9,190 bases of DNA from Anaerolineae bacterium. GTDB lineage: Bacteria > Chloroflexota > Anaerolineae > JAADDB01. The position numbers and the translations under genes are program-made. The notes below the pieces were generated by a model. That model did not search any database. It was not told where the DNA came from and worked only from the letters and a program-made list of their open reading frames with translations. Below, one piece after another: positions 1-6,969 of this stretch. Numbering within the stretch: the stretch's first letter is position 1; every line of letters begins with the position of its first letter. The stretch spans positions 1-9,190 of the forward strand of contig WFQT01000501.1 of assembly GCA_015486895.1 (NCBI GenBank), read 5' to 3'.

Positions 1-35
1 CTTTGGAAATAAGCCGCTTGTTACCTCCGCACTAA

Positions 36-1505
36 TTATAACTCCGGCTTACGCATGTGCCACGATGTCGCCTGCTCGTAAGCGTAAGCCACGCGCAAGA
101 TACGCTCCTCACCCAACGCCGGCCCTAAAATCTGGAGTCCCACCGGCAAGTTCTGCTCGTCAAAGCCACAAGGCAACGAAATGCCGCACATGCCAGCCAG
201 GTTCAAGCTCAAAGTGAAAATATCACCTAAATACATAGCCAGCGGATCATCGATGCGCTCGCCAATTTTGAAAGCTGTAGTCGGCGTAGTTGGGACAGCG
301 ATCACATCCACCTCTTCGAGAGCACGCTCAAAGTCTTGTTTGATCAGCGTCCGCACTTGTCCTGCCTTCAGATAGTAAGCGTCATAATAGCCGGCGGAAA
401 GGGCATATGTTCCTAACATGATACGCCTCTTCACCTCGGGGCCAAAGCCATGGCCACGAGTTTGCCGGAAATTCTCCCACATATTCCCACTGTCCGCCAA
501 CGGTCCGTAGCGAATGCCATCGAAGCGGGCCAGGTTGGCCGAAGCCTCGGCCGGGGCAATGAGATAATACACCGATAAAGCGTATTCGGTATGCGGCAAA
601 GAAACCTCACAGGCCTCAGCTCCCATCCCCACCATTTGTTCCACCGCGGCCCGGACTGCCTTTTCCACCGCAGGTTGCATGCCTTCCACAAAATATTCCT
701 TGGGAACACCAACCCTCACCCCCTTCAAATCGGGACGCAACGCCTGGCGGTAATCAGGCACAGGCTGTGGCAAGGAAGTGGAGTCATGGGGATCATAGCC
801 GGCAATAGCGCCCAAAAGCAGCGCTGCGTCAGTCACGTCTTTGGTCAGCGTGCCCACTTGATCCAAAGAAGAACCAAACGCCACCAAGCCGTAACGGGAA
901 ACCCGGCCATAGGTAGGCTTCAACCCCACCACACCACAAAGGGCCGCCGGTTGGCGCACCGAACCACCGGTATCGGTACCCAAAGCAGCTATAGCCATAT
1001 CCGCAGCCACAGCGGCAGCGCTACCACCGCTGGACCCGCCCGGGACCCGATCCAAATCCCACGGGTTGTGAGTGGTGAAGTACGCAGAATTCTCTGTAGA
1101 AGAGCCCATGGCGAATTCATCAGTGTTCGTCTTGCCTAAGAAAACAGCCCCGGCCTGGGCCAGTTTTTCAACCGCCGTAGCGGTGTAAGGAGGAATGTAG
1201 CCCTCCAAAATGCGAGAACCACAAGTAGTTGGCTGCCCGGCTAAGGAAAGCACGTCTTTAATGCCTAAAGGAATGCCGGTCAAAGGAGGAGCCATTTCTC
1301 CACCCTTCCTTGCTGCAGCTAACCGGATATCTGCCGCGGTCGCCTGTTTAAGAGCACTATCCGCTGCGACGTGCAAATACGCTTTTATCTGCGGCTGCAC
1401 CTGCTCAATACGGCGCAATTGCGCTTCGGTTAACTCGATAGCCGAGATTTCCCCTTTTTGCAACAACTCTGCAGCAGCATGTATGGTCAGTTCATAAAGT
1501 TCCAT
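36..1505 (-). CDS. gatA: Asp-tRNA(Asn)/Glu-tRNA(Gln) amidotransferase subunit A
   Basis: This is the glutaminase/amidase subunit of the GatCAB complex. It releases ammonia from glutamine and sends it to GatB, which amidates mischarged Glu-tRNA(Gln) or Asp-tRNA(Asn) in the cytoplasm. The 489-residue protein is full length for the family. The amidase signature is intact: the Ser-cisSer-Lys triad is visible as K83 (GIKDV), S158 (in GGSSGGS) and S182 (in TGGSVRQ), with the same spacing as K79/S154/S178 of staphylococcal GatA. The C-terminus (AYEQATSWHMRKPEL) is typical of the family. The ATG start gives the usual GatA N-terminus, although no strong Shine-Dalgarno sequence precedes it. It lies downstream of gatC on the same strand but is separated from it by 301 bases with repeats, so it may be cotranscribed or have its own promoter; I could not see a convincing one. 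gatB is not in the window. Confidence 0.97.
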   Translation of the reverse strand: MELYELTIHAAAELLQKGEISAIELTEAQLRRIEQVQPQIKAYLHVAADSALKQATAADIRLAAARKGGEMAPPLTGIPLGIKDVLSLAGQPTTCGSRILEGYIPPYTATAVEKLAQAGAVFLGKTNTDEFAMGSSTENSAYFTTHNPWDLDRVPGGSSGGSAAAVAADMAIAALGTDTGGSVRQPAALCGVVGLKPTYGRVSRYGLVAFGSSLDQVGTLTKDVTDAALLLGAIAGYDPHDSTSLPQPVPDYRQALRPDLKGVRVGVPKEYFVEGMQPAVEKAVRAAVEQMVGMGAEACEVSLPHTEYALSVYYLIAPAEASANLARFDGIRYGPLADSGNMWENFRQTRGHGFGPEVKRRIMLGTYALSAGYYDAYYLKAGQVRTLIKQDFERALEEVDVIAVPTTPTTAFKIGERIDDPLAMYLGDIFTLSLNLAGMCGISLPCGFDEQNLPVGLQILGPALGEERILRVAYAYEQATSWHMRKPEL

Positions 1506-1612
1506 TTCGATGTATTATCCCATCTTCAGTTTCTTAGCCTCAGGAAAAACAAAGGCATAACTGTCATACGTCCTACTGGATCTATCTCGTAAACTGGACA
1601 TTGGCGTTTTTA

Positions 1613-1701
1613 TTTTAGCCACAGAAAAACACAGAATTGCACAGATTCGGGTCGAAAAACAAAGTAAAACCTGTATTAACCTGTGCAACCTGTGGTTGAA
1701 A
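1613..1701. repeat. Inverted repeat of periodic CACAG units
   Basis: The left arm (1613-1647) contains CACAG at 1620, 1630 and 1640, an exact 10-base period. The right arm (1667-1701) contains the reverse-complement units CTGTA at 1671, CTGTG at 1681 and CTGTG at 1690. The arms can pair imperfectly around a roughly 19-base loop, and both outer ends share the block TTT(N)2-3CCACAG in inverted orientation. Similar short intergenic CACAGA-rich repeats recur in many bacterial genomes as I recall them. Its role is unknown. No T-run follows on either strand, so it does not look like an intrinsic terminator. Confidence 0.7.
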
Positions 1702-1734
1702 TTGCCTCGTTGAACCGTAAGGCTTGTAGCTGGC

Positions 1735-1771
1735 CCGTGGCTGGCATTTTCGGCCCCAGAGCTGGCCACGG
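1735..1771. repeat. Intergenic hairpin in the gatC-gatA gap
   Basis: CCGTGGC at 1735-1741 is the exact reverse complement of GCCACGG at 1765-1771. Inside, CTGG (1741-1744) can pair with CCAG (1756-1759), leaving an asymmetric internal loop. In the gatC-gatA transcript this would be a GC-rich stem about 35 bases after the gatC stop codon. It has no U-tract, so mRNA stabilisation or processing is more likely than termination. That role is inference. Confidence 0.5.
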
Positions 1772-1806
1772 ACTCGTCTTGAACTTAATGTGACACAGCC
1801 AACGGC

Positions 1807-2097
1807 TTATTCTTCCAACACAGCCGGGACCCGAAAGAACCCGTCTTCTGTCTTGCTGGCGTTAGATAATGCCACCTCTTGCGACAAGGATGGTGCCGGT
1901 TCATCCTCTCGCATAACATTCGCCAAAGAAAGCACCGTGGAAGTCTGGGGGATATCGGTCGTGTCTACACTTTGTAGCTTGTTAGCATAATCCAAAATAG
2001 CAGAAAGTTGCTCCCGATACAGCGCTTTTTCTTCTTCTGTCAATTGTAACTTCGCCAATTCGGCAATGTGCTCTACTTCCTGAATTGTCAGCCCCAT
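1807..2097 (-). CDS. gatC: Asp-tRNA(Asn)/Glu-tRNA(Gln) amidotransferase subunit C
   Basis: GatC is the small subunit that wraps round and stabilises the GatA-GatB pair. The 96-residue product starting MGLTIQEVEHIAELAKL is family-typical: an N-terminal helical bundle (EVEHIAELAKLQLTEEE), the LSAILDYANKLQSVDT helix, then the extended belt with LANVMREDEP and the C-terminal FFRVPAVLEE. I chose the ATG at 2095-2097 because the family conserves this N-terminus. The frame stays open to an ATG at 2142, but the extra residues (MALFLALTMRKGISF) match nothing in GatC. An AAAGGG lies about 10 bases before the chosen start. Upstream there is an extended -10 promoter (see 2204-2233). Confidence 0.95.
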   Translation of the reverse strand: MGLTIQEVEHIAELAKLQLTEEEKALYREQLSAILDYANKLQSVDTTDIPQTSTVLSLANVMREDEPAPSLSQEVALSNASKTEDGFFRVPAVLEE

Positions 2098-2177
2098 AAA
2101 GGAAATGCCCTTTCTCATCGTGAGCGCCAGAAATAAAGCCAATGTGGAAAACGCACCCGAGCGGCTGCCAAAACGTC

Positions 2178-2202
2178 GTGGCTATGTGCGCTTCACAGCC
2201 AC
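2178..2202. promoter_or_regulatory. Imperfect palindrome at the predicted gatC transcription start
   Basis: GTGGCT (2178-2183) and AGCCAC (2197-2202) are exact reverse complements. TG/CA pairs lie just inside them, with one A-C mismatch and a 7-base centre. The site abuts the -10 box and covers the expected start point near 2197, so it could be an operator for a dimeric repressor. The left arm would lie inside the transcript and the right arm mostly outside it, so a DNA site fits better than an RNA hairpin. No regulator is identifiable. Confidence 0.35.
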
Positions 2203-2203
2203 T

Positions 2204-2233
2204 ATTATAACATTCAAAACACAATCAAGCCAA
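2204..2233 (-). promoter_or_regulatory. Probable sigma-70 promoter of gatC (extended -10)
   Basis: Read on the minus strand, TATAAT (2209-2204) is preceded by TG and one base (TGTTATAAT), an extended -10 element. TTGGCT (2233-2228) stands 18 bases upstream and matches 4 of 6 bases of the -35 consensus. Transcription would begin near 2197, giving a gatC leader of about 100 bases. The position, between the end of the HAD gene and gatC, supports gatC having its own promoter. Confidence 0.6.
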
Positions 2234-2273
2234 AAGGATTGAACCTGTTTTTTGTACATCCACGTTACAATTG

Positions 2274-2957
2274 TTATCCCTCGTCGCCAAGGATTTTCCA
2301 ACTTCGTTCATGTGCCAGATTCAACAGCGCCGCATCCGGATAAACGACCACCGGCCTGCCAACCATCTCCAACAGAAAACGATCGGAATAGCTATCTGCA
2401 TAGGCGGTCGCCTCGGCCAATATGGTCTCCGACCAGCCTTTCTCCGCCAGGTAAGTACGCAAGCGAGTCACCTTCCCCGGCCCCATAACCAGCGGCGCCC
2501 GGTAATGCCCGGTGTAATGGCCGTGTTGCACCTCCACCGCCGTGCCGGCGTAGTCGGAAAAGCCCAACAGCGTCGCCATTTTCGCCGCAACGGGTGCCAC
2601 CACCCCGGAGAGTAATAGGGTCTCATCGCCGGCAGCCTGATGTTCCTGCAACAGAGCGACTACATCAGGTCGCAAGCGCGGTTGCAAGTACTCATAGGCA
2701 ATCCAAGTGAACATTTTCTCCGCCTCAGCCTCCGGAAGCCGCCAAAGTGTCCACCCCATATCCCGGCCCCAGGCACGTTGAGCCCGCTCTTTACTGAGGA
2801 AACGCAAAGAATACAAAAAGTAGTAGGGCATGTGAGCTCCCAAGTAAACGTACAAAGGCAGCAAGTTTGTGCGGGTTTGGCGCTCATACTGCATTATTGC
2901 TCGCCACGTCTCCCCCCGTGAAAGAGTGCCACCCAAGTCAAAAATAGCTAAGCTCAC
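2274..2957 (-). CDS. HAD-superfamily (subfamily IB, SerB-like) phosphatase-like protein
   Basis: The 227-residue protein shows HAD motifs in order. Motif I is FDLGGTL (nucleophile D7), motif II is LLLSG (S117), motif III is K162 in GPGKVTRL, and motif IV is ADSYSD with D188 and D192, followed by LLEMVGRPVVVYPD, very like phosphoserine phosphatase relatives. The helical cap is roughly residues 15-100 and has a hydrophobic aromatic stretch (31-54). The second Asp of motif I (DxDxT), the usual acid/base, is Gly9 (codon GGT at 2931-2933, one transition from Asp), so phosphatase activity may be weakened or altered. Substrate unknown. The start is GTG at 2955-2957, preceded by AGGAGG with 5 bases of spacing. 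This SD lies inside the end of the MATE gene, whose stop is one base away, so the two are translationally coupled. Confidence 0.85.
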   Translation of the reverse strand: MSLAIFDLGGTLSRGETWRAIMQYERQTRTNLLPLYVYLGAHMPYYFLYSLRFLSKERAQRAWGRDMGWTLWRLPEAEAEKMFTWIAYEYLQPRLRPDVVALLQEHQAAGDETLLLSGVVAPVAAKMATLLGFSDYAGTAVEVQHGHYTGHYRAPLVMGPGKVTRLRTYLAEKGWSETILAEATAYADSYSDRFLLEMVGRPVVVYPDAALLNLAHERSWKILGDEG

Positions 2958-2958
2958 C

Positions 2959-4341
2959 TCAAACCTCCTTTCGCCTCCAGCCGCCCCGTCTGAACCAGTA
3001 AGCCAACACCAAACCGTTCAAGATGTTAGCCACTGAAAGGCCAAGCCAGACACCATCAGCACCAAAAATGCCCCAGCGCCCCAATAAATATGTCAACGGA
3101 ATTTGAATTCCCCAGAGAGTGAACCCGTTGATGATCATAGTGGGCAAAGTGTTACCAGCGCCATCCAACCCGCGGGAAGCAACGATCCCCACCGCTAAGA
3201 CCACATAGCTAATCGCCACAATACGCAAACAATGGCTGCCGTGGTGCAACACGCGAGCATCACCGTTGAAAAGGTGGATAAACCAAGCTGGGAAGAGCAA
3301 GTAAAAGATAGCAATGGCCCCCACCAAGAGAAGATTAAGCAGAGCAATGAGCCAAACGGAACGTTCGGCCCGATCCGGTTGGCGGGCTCCCAGGTTCTGC
3401 CCTACTAACGTCGCCGCCGCATTGCCCAGCCCAAAGCCAGGAATGATGGCAATGAGCAATAGCCGATTGGCCACACCATACCCAGCTATAGCAAACGTGC
3501 CGTAAAATGCGACGATACCCAACAAAGTAACCCGCGAGGTCGCCCGCAAAAACATTTCCACAGTGCTGGGAATAGCGATTTTAATCACTCGCCATATGAG
3601 CTGCACATCCGGCATAAGAAAACTAAGCCGCAAACGAATGCGCAACATGCCCCCCAACAACAACGTCAATTGCAGCGCTAAGGCCAAAGCCTGCGTCAAC
3701 ACCACCGAAAGCGCTGCTCCGGAAACGCCCAGGCGCGGGAACGGCCCCCAGCCGAAAATAAGAAACGGTTCAATGAGCACGTTGAAGATGTTGGCACCGC
3801 CTCCGATAACCATGGCCCAACGAGCATTACCTGCGCCCCGGAATAGAGTATTGATCACCGGCATGAGGACGATGAAAAGGAGCCCGGCTAAAGTAATATA
3901 CAGATAGTGCAGAGTGTCTAAGTAAATATCTGGGCCAGCGCCCAGGATAGGCAGAATAAAAGGCAAAGTTAAAAAGCCAAATGTTACTAAGACGACAGCC
4001 ACGAAAGTAGCTAACAAAATCGTCTGAGCCGTAGCACGATCAGCATCGCGAGGATCGTGAGCACCAATATAACGGGCAACGATGGCCAACCCCCCAGTAC
4101 CCAATCCCACCGCTAAGCTGGTCAGCGCCCAACGCATAGTACTTCCCAATGAGACTACTGCCAACGCCTGAGGAGCAATCTGGCCCACCCAGAAGAGATC
4201 ACCCAGTTGGAATATAACCACGCTGATTTGCTCCAACGTCATAGGAACAGCCAGCAGCCAAATGTTGCGCGCGATGCTGCCGGTGGTATAATCAACAACA
4301 TGTGGGGAAGCGGTTCGGCCTCCGCTGAACTCTTCTGCCAT
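2959..4341 (-). CDS. MATE-family efflux transporter
   Basis: An inner-membrane antiporter of the MOP superfamily, exporting drugs or metabolites in exchange for Na+ or H+; the substrate cannot be told from sequence. The 460 residues give about 12 hydrophobic segments in two related halves, as expected. Conserved family pieces appear in both halves: RGAGNARW (168-175) and RGLDGAGNTLPTM (390-402), AVPMTLEQI (31-39) and AIPSTVEMFLR (256-266), plus VGQNLGARQPDRAE (313-326). The usual NxxxDP motif of the N-lobe reads NVLIEP with Glu191, which keeps the charge. The C-terminus is basic (RRGGWRRKEV). The ATG at 4339-4341 has AAGGA 4 bases upstream. It is the first gene of a two-gene unit with the HAD protein. 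A promoter lies at 4415-4445. Confidence 0.93.
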   Translation of the reverse strand: MAEEFSGGRTASPHVVDYTTGSIARNIWLLAVPMTLEQISVVIFQLGDLFWVGQIAPQALAVVSLGSTMRWALTSLAVGLGTGGLAIVARYIGAHDPRDADRATAQTILLATFVAVVLVTFGFLTLPFILPILGAGPDIYLDTLHYLYITLAGLLFIVLMPVINTLFRGAGNARWAMVIGGGANIFNVLIEPFLIFGWGPFPRLGVSGAALSVVLTQALALALQLTLLLGGMLRIRLRLSFLMPDVQLIWRVIKIAIPSTVEMFLRATSRVTLLGIVAFYGTFAIAGYGVANRLLLIAIIPGFGLGNAAATLVGQNLGARQPDRAERSVWLIALLNLLLVGAIAIFYLLFPAWFIHLFNGDARVLHHGSHCLRIVAISYVVLAVGIVASRGLDGAGNTLPTMIINGFTLWGIQIPLTYLLGRWGIFGADGVWLGLSVANILNGLVLAYWFRRGGWRRKEV

Positions 4342-4414
4342 GAAGTCCTTGATGCCTTTGTGCGAGAATGACCCGGCTGGAATGAACCCCTCTCACTTAG
4401 CTCACTACAGCCGA

Positions 4415-4445
4415 ATTATAAAGCAGACATAAATTTAACACACAA
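4415..4445 (-). promoter_or_regulatory. Possible promoter of the MATE-HAD unit
   Basis: On the minus strand a perfect TATAAT (4420-4415) stands in the divergent intergenic region. TTGTGT (4445-4440) is a weak -35 candidate at a long spacing of 19 bases; shifted hexamers (GTGTGT at 17 bases) fit less well. Transcription would start near 4408, giving a leader of about 67 bases before the MATE start. Confidence 0.45.
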
Positions 4446-4450
4446 TGCAC

Positions 4451-4524
4451 TGGCGGGCAAAGGTCAGCGGCAACTAAGCCGTCAGGACAACTCTCCTAAC
4501 CTTTCTCGTCAGGCTTTCCCGCCA
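4451..4524. other. Large imperfect stem-loop upstream of the M14 peptidase
   Basis: TGGCGGG-C-AAAG (4451-4462) pairs with CTTTCCCGCCA (4514-4524), giving 11 pairs with a single bulged C4458. The enclosed 51 bases can form CGGC/GCCG (4468-4471 with 4478-4481, 6-base loop), extended by GTC/GAC, or alternatively AGGA/TCCT (4484-4487 with 4494-4497). The whole resembles a closed multi-stem leader about 57 bases before the peptidase start. It matches no riboswitch I recognise. It could instead be a DNA site acting on the neighbouring minus-strand promoter. Confidence 0.4.
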
Positions 4525-4580
4525 AACTGTGCTTTTCAGCAAACAAACTAATTGGAGCGCGTTTCATTGGAACAACGTTC

Positions 4581-6149
4581 ATGACGATACTACTCCCTTT
4601 GACAAAACTGCTGCTCTCAGCATTGCTGCCGTGGATACTTTTCCTCCAGCCGGCGATGCCGGGCGACGACTCGCCATACTTAGTGACTGTCGCCGCCCCA
4701 AATGCCTCCCGCCGTACAACCCTGGCCAAGGCGGGCTATGACATCACCGGTATAGACATCCAGTCAGGCACGGTGAACTTGCTCCTTCAAGGCAAGGAAC
4801 GAGCCTGGTTGCGTGAAGCAGGATGGCCCATTTTGCAAGAGAAACGGCTATCTGACTTTCCACCTGTGGATGCCGCTTACCACAATTACAACGAGATGCT
4901 CGCCGACCTGAATGAGATCGCTGCTACTTATCCGAATATCACGCAACTTAGCGTCTGTGGGCGGAGCATTGAAGGACGGCACCTTTACACGCTGCGCATT
5001 AGCGGTCGCCCGCCAGGCCAGGGCCGGCCGTTGCCCGGCGTGCTCTACGTCGGCAACATCCACGCCCGCGAGCATTTGACCCTAGAGCAAGCACTCTGGC
5101 TGGCTCATTACTTCACGGACAATTACGGCCAAGACCCGGCGCTGACCAACCTGGTTAACCGTCGTGAAATCTGGATCTTGCCCAACGTCAATCCCGACGG
5201 GACAGAGTTCGATGTTGCCCAAGGAACGTACCGCTGGTGGCGCAAGAACAGGCGCCACAATGCTGACGGCAGCTATGGTGTAGACTTGAACCGCAATTTC
5301 GGCTACCGATGGGGCGGCCCCGGCGCCAGTAGCGCCACCACATCAGAAACTTACCGCGGCCGCGCCTCTTTTTCCGAGCCGGAGACCGCCGCCATTCGCG
5401 ACTTCGTGGAGCAACACCCCAATCTACGCACCTCTATTTTCATGCACACATACAGCGAGTTGATCCTATGGCCATACGGCTATACAAATGAGCCCCTCCC
5501 GGCGGACATGAAACCGGAGGACGAGCAGATATTCCAGACTGCCGGCAAGGCCATGGCCCAGCTGAACGGCTACCGTCCCCTACAAAGCAGTCAACTTTAC
5601 GTTACCAGCGGTAGCAGCGATGACTGGCTATACGGCACCCAAGGAATTTACGCCTGGACATTCGAGCTTTATCCAACGGCGCAATCACCTTACGGATTCT
5701 ATCCGCCGGCCATAGATATCAAAGCACAAGTGGAACGCAACCGGGAAGCGTTGACTTACGCCGCAGCTATTGCCGCCGACCCGCAAAACGTTCTCGGTCA
5801 GGGAGACATACAACCGCCAGTAATAACCATGACAGTGGCGCTAACCAGCACCTGGGCCGGGCTCCCTCTTACCGTCACGATCACAGCGACCGATAACACC
5901 AGCGTCACCTTATTGGCCTTGCTGAGTGACGGTCGACCAGTAACGATGACAACCAGCGCCACACTGACCATGCCCATCATCATGCCCGAAGGTACCCGAA
6001 CATTGCAAGCCCTTGCCTTCGATCACGACCAAAACCGACAGGAAAGCGCCGCCGTTGTCCTCATAGGTAAGCAACGCGACTCGCTATCTCACCACTACTG
6101 GCTCCCAATTGTGGGCCGTACTCGAAGCGAGGGATATTTACAACAGTAG
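4581..6149 (+). CDS. Secreted zinc carboxypeptidase (peptidase family M14)
   Basis: A secreted metallopeptidase that removes C-terminal residues from peptides. In 522 residues: a hydrophobic signal peptide (about 1-27), a short region (33-90) that may be a pro-domain, the M14 catalytic domain (about 97-400), a beta-rich Ig-like domain (about 412-496) and a short tail containing YWLPIVGR (506-513). Zinc ligands are H161 and E164 (NIHARE) and H289 (FMHTYSE). The catalytic Glu is E362 (TFELYP). Substrate-binding counterparts of CPA R127, N144, R145 and Y248 are R221, N237, R238 and Y340. D347 in SGSSDDW aligns with CPA position 255; Asp there is typical of enzymes that cut basic C-terminal residues. 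The ATG at 4581 places the signal peptide correctly, but the ribosome site is weak. It is monocistronic; no terminator is visible before the rplU promoter. Confidence 0.95.
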   Translation: MTILLPLTKLLLSALLPWILFLQPAMPGDDSPYLVTVAAPNASRRTTLAKAGYDITGIDIQSGTVNLLLQGKERAWLREAGWPILQEKRLSDFPPVDAAYHNYNEMLADLNEIAATYPNITQLSVCGRSIEGRHLYTLRISGRPPGQGRPLPGVLYVGNIHAREHLTLEQALWLAHYFTDNYGQDPALTNLVNRREIWILPNVNPDGTEFDVAQGTYRWWRKNRRHNADGSYGVDLNRNFGYRWGGPGASSATTSETYRGRASFSEPETAAIRDFVEQHPNLRTSIFMHTYSELILWPYGYTNEPLPADMKPEDEQIFQTAGKAMAQLNGYRPLQSSQLYVTSGSSDDWLYGTQGIYAWTFELYPTAQSPYGFYPPAIDIKAQVERNREALTYAAAIAADPQNVLGQGDIQPPVITMTVALTSTWAGLPLTVTITATDNTSVTLLALLSDGRPVTMTTSATLTMPIIMPEGTRTLQALAFDHDQNRQESAAVVLIGKQRDSLSHHYWLPIVGRTRSEGYLQQ

Positions 6150-6189
6150 GCATCCTATCGCCGCCGTGATCGTTTGCCAACGTGCCAGT

Positions 6190-6218
6190 TTGACATAATG
6201 AGCTAGTACCGATATAAT
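6190..6218 (+). promoter_or_regulatory. Consensus sigma-70 promoter of rplU-rpmA-rpmE
   Basis: TTGACA (6190-6195) and TATAAT (6213-6218) are both perfect consensus hexamers with the optimal 17-base spacer. Transcription should start near 6225, about 125 bases before rplU. Such strength suits ribosomal protein genes, and is usually paired with feedback control downstream. Confidence 0.9.
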
Positions 6219-6224
6219 TTTTTG

Positions 6225-6349
6225 CTTGGGGTGTGGCTTGCCCGCAAAGGGCACGTCCATTCTTTTGTCGGGGAAAATGTCCCGACTAACTCGACTAGCC
6301 GCCTGTACTAAGTCCCGGTTCCCGAGCGCGGCAAAGGAGAACAAAGTTC
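6225..6349 (+). promoter_or_regulatory. Structured 5' leader of the L21 operon
   Basis: The leader can form three stems. TGCCC/GGGCA (6239-6243 with 6249-6253) has loop GCAAA. GTCGGG/CCCGAC (6267-6272 with 6281-6286) has an 8-base loop. GCCGC/GCGGC (6298-6302 with 6328-6332) ends directly against the AAAGGAG ribosome site (6333-6339). L21 leaders that bind their own product are known in other bacteria, so autoregulation is plausible, but this leader does not obviously match a described consensus. The first two stems lack U-tracts, so they are not terminators. Confidence 0.45.
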
Positions 6350-6661
6350 ATGTATGCAGTCATTACAACGGGAGGCAAGCAGTATCGCGTGAGCGTCGGC
6401 GACAAGCTCAACGTGGAAAAGCTGCCCGCAGAGAAAGGCGAGACTGTGGTCTTCGACCAGGTGCTGCTCATTTCCGGAGAGGAGGGCGTGAAAGTCGGCC
6501 GCCCTACCGTGGAAGGAGCAACCGTCGAGGCAGAAGTCTTAGGTAACAGCAAAACACGCAAGGTTATCGTGTACAAATACCACCCGAAAAAACGCTATCG
6601 CCGCAAGAAAGGGCACCGACAGCAGATCACTACGCTGGGAATCACGGGAATTAACGGATAA
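6350..6661 (+). CDS. rplU: 50S ribosomal protein L21
   Basis: L21 is a primary 23S rRNA-binding protein of the large subunit. The 103 residues are the normal length and begin with the family-typical MYAVITTGGKQYRV. The C-terminal RNA-binding signature is clear: YKYHPKKRYRRKKGHRQ (about 75-91). The ATG is preceded by AAAGGAG with 10 bases of spacing. It is the first gene of the L21-L27-L31 unit, with rpmA starting 23 bases downstream, and is driven by the consensus promoter at 6190-6218. Confidence 0.98.
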   Translation: MYAVITTGGKQYRVSVGDKLNVEKLPAEKGETVVFDQVLLISGEEGVKVGRPTVEGATVEAEVLGNSKTRKVIVYKYHPKKRYRRKKGHRQQITTLGITGING

Positions 6662-6684
6662 TCCCGCAAGAAGGAGGAAGAATT

Positions 6685-6966
<282 letters not shown>

Positions 6967-6969
6967 ACC

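Larger units (their letters stand above)
1506..1806. other. gatC-gatA intergenic gap with repeats and no supported gene
   Basis: The stretch separates two genes that are often adjacent or overlapping. It holds an inverted CACAG repeat (1613-1701) and a hairpin (1735-1771), described separately. The only open frame, an 84-codon minus-strand run, consists mostly of these repeats and matches no family I know, so I do not call it a gene. There is no clear promoter and no U-tract terminator on the minus strand. The last bases before gatA include GATAAT, which could serve as a -10 element, but no -35 fits at a normal distance. Confidence 0.7.

Noticed and set aside
591..1139. 182-codon open frame on the plus strand
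   Set aside because: It is fully antisense to gatA, which is unmistakable in the other strand; the product is rich in His and Arg and matches nothing.
1516..1530. GATAAT close before gatA as a promoter -10
   Set aside because: No acceptable -35 lies 16-19 bases upstream, and the transcript would have almost no leader.
1613..1701. Periodic CACAG units as a CRISPR array
   Set aside because: The units are 5 bases long with 5-base gaps and switch orientation; there are no long repeats, spacers or cas genes.
1515..1769. 84-codon open frame on the minus strand in the gatC-gatA gap
   Set aside because: It is built from the inverted CACAG repeat and the nearby hairpin, lacks a recognisable domain and has no good ribosome site.
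2098..2142. N-terminal extension of gatC to an upstream ATG
   Set aside because: The 15 extra residues are not part of any GatC N-terminus I know, and the ATG at 2097 gives the standard start.
4480..4513. Direct repeat CGTCAGG at 4480-4486 and 4507-4513
   Set aside because: A 7-base repeat once in a 240-base gap is close to chance, and it overlaps the stem-loop already described.
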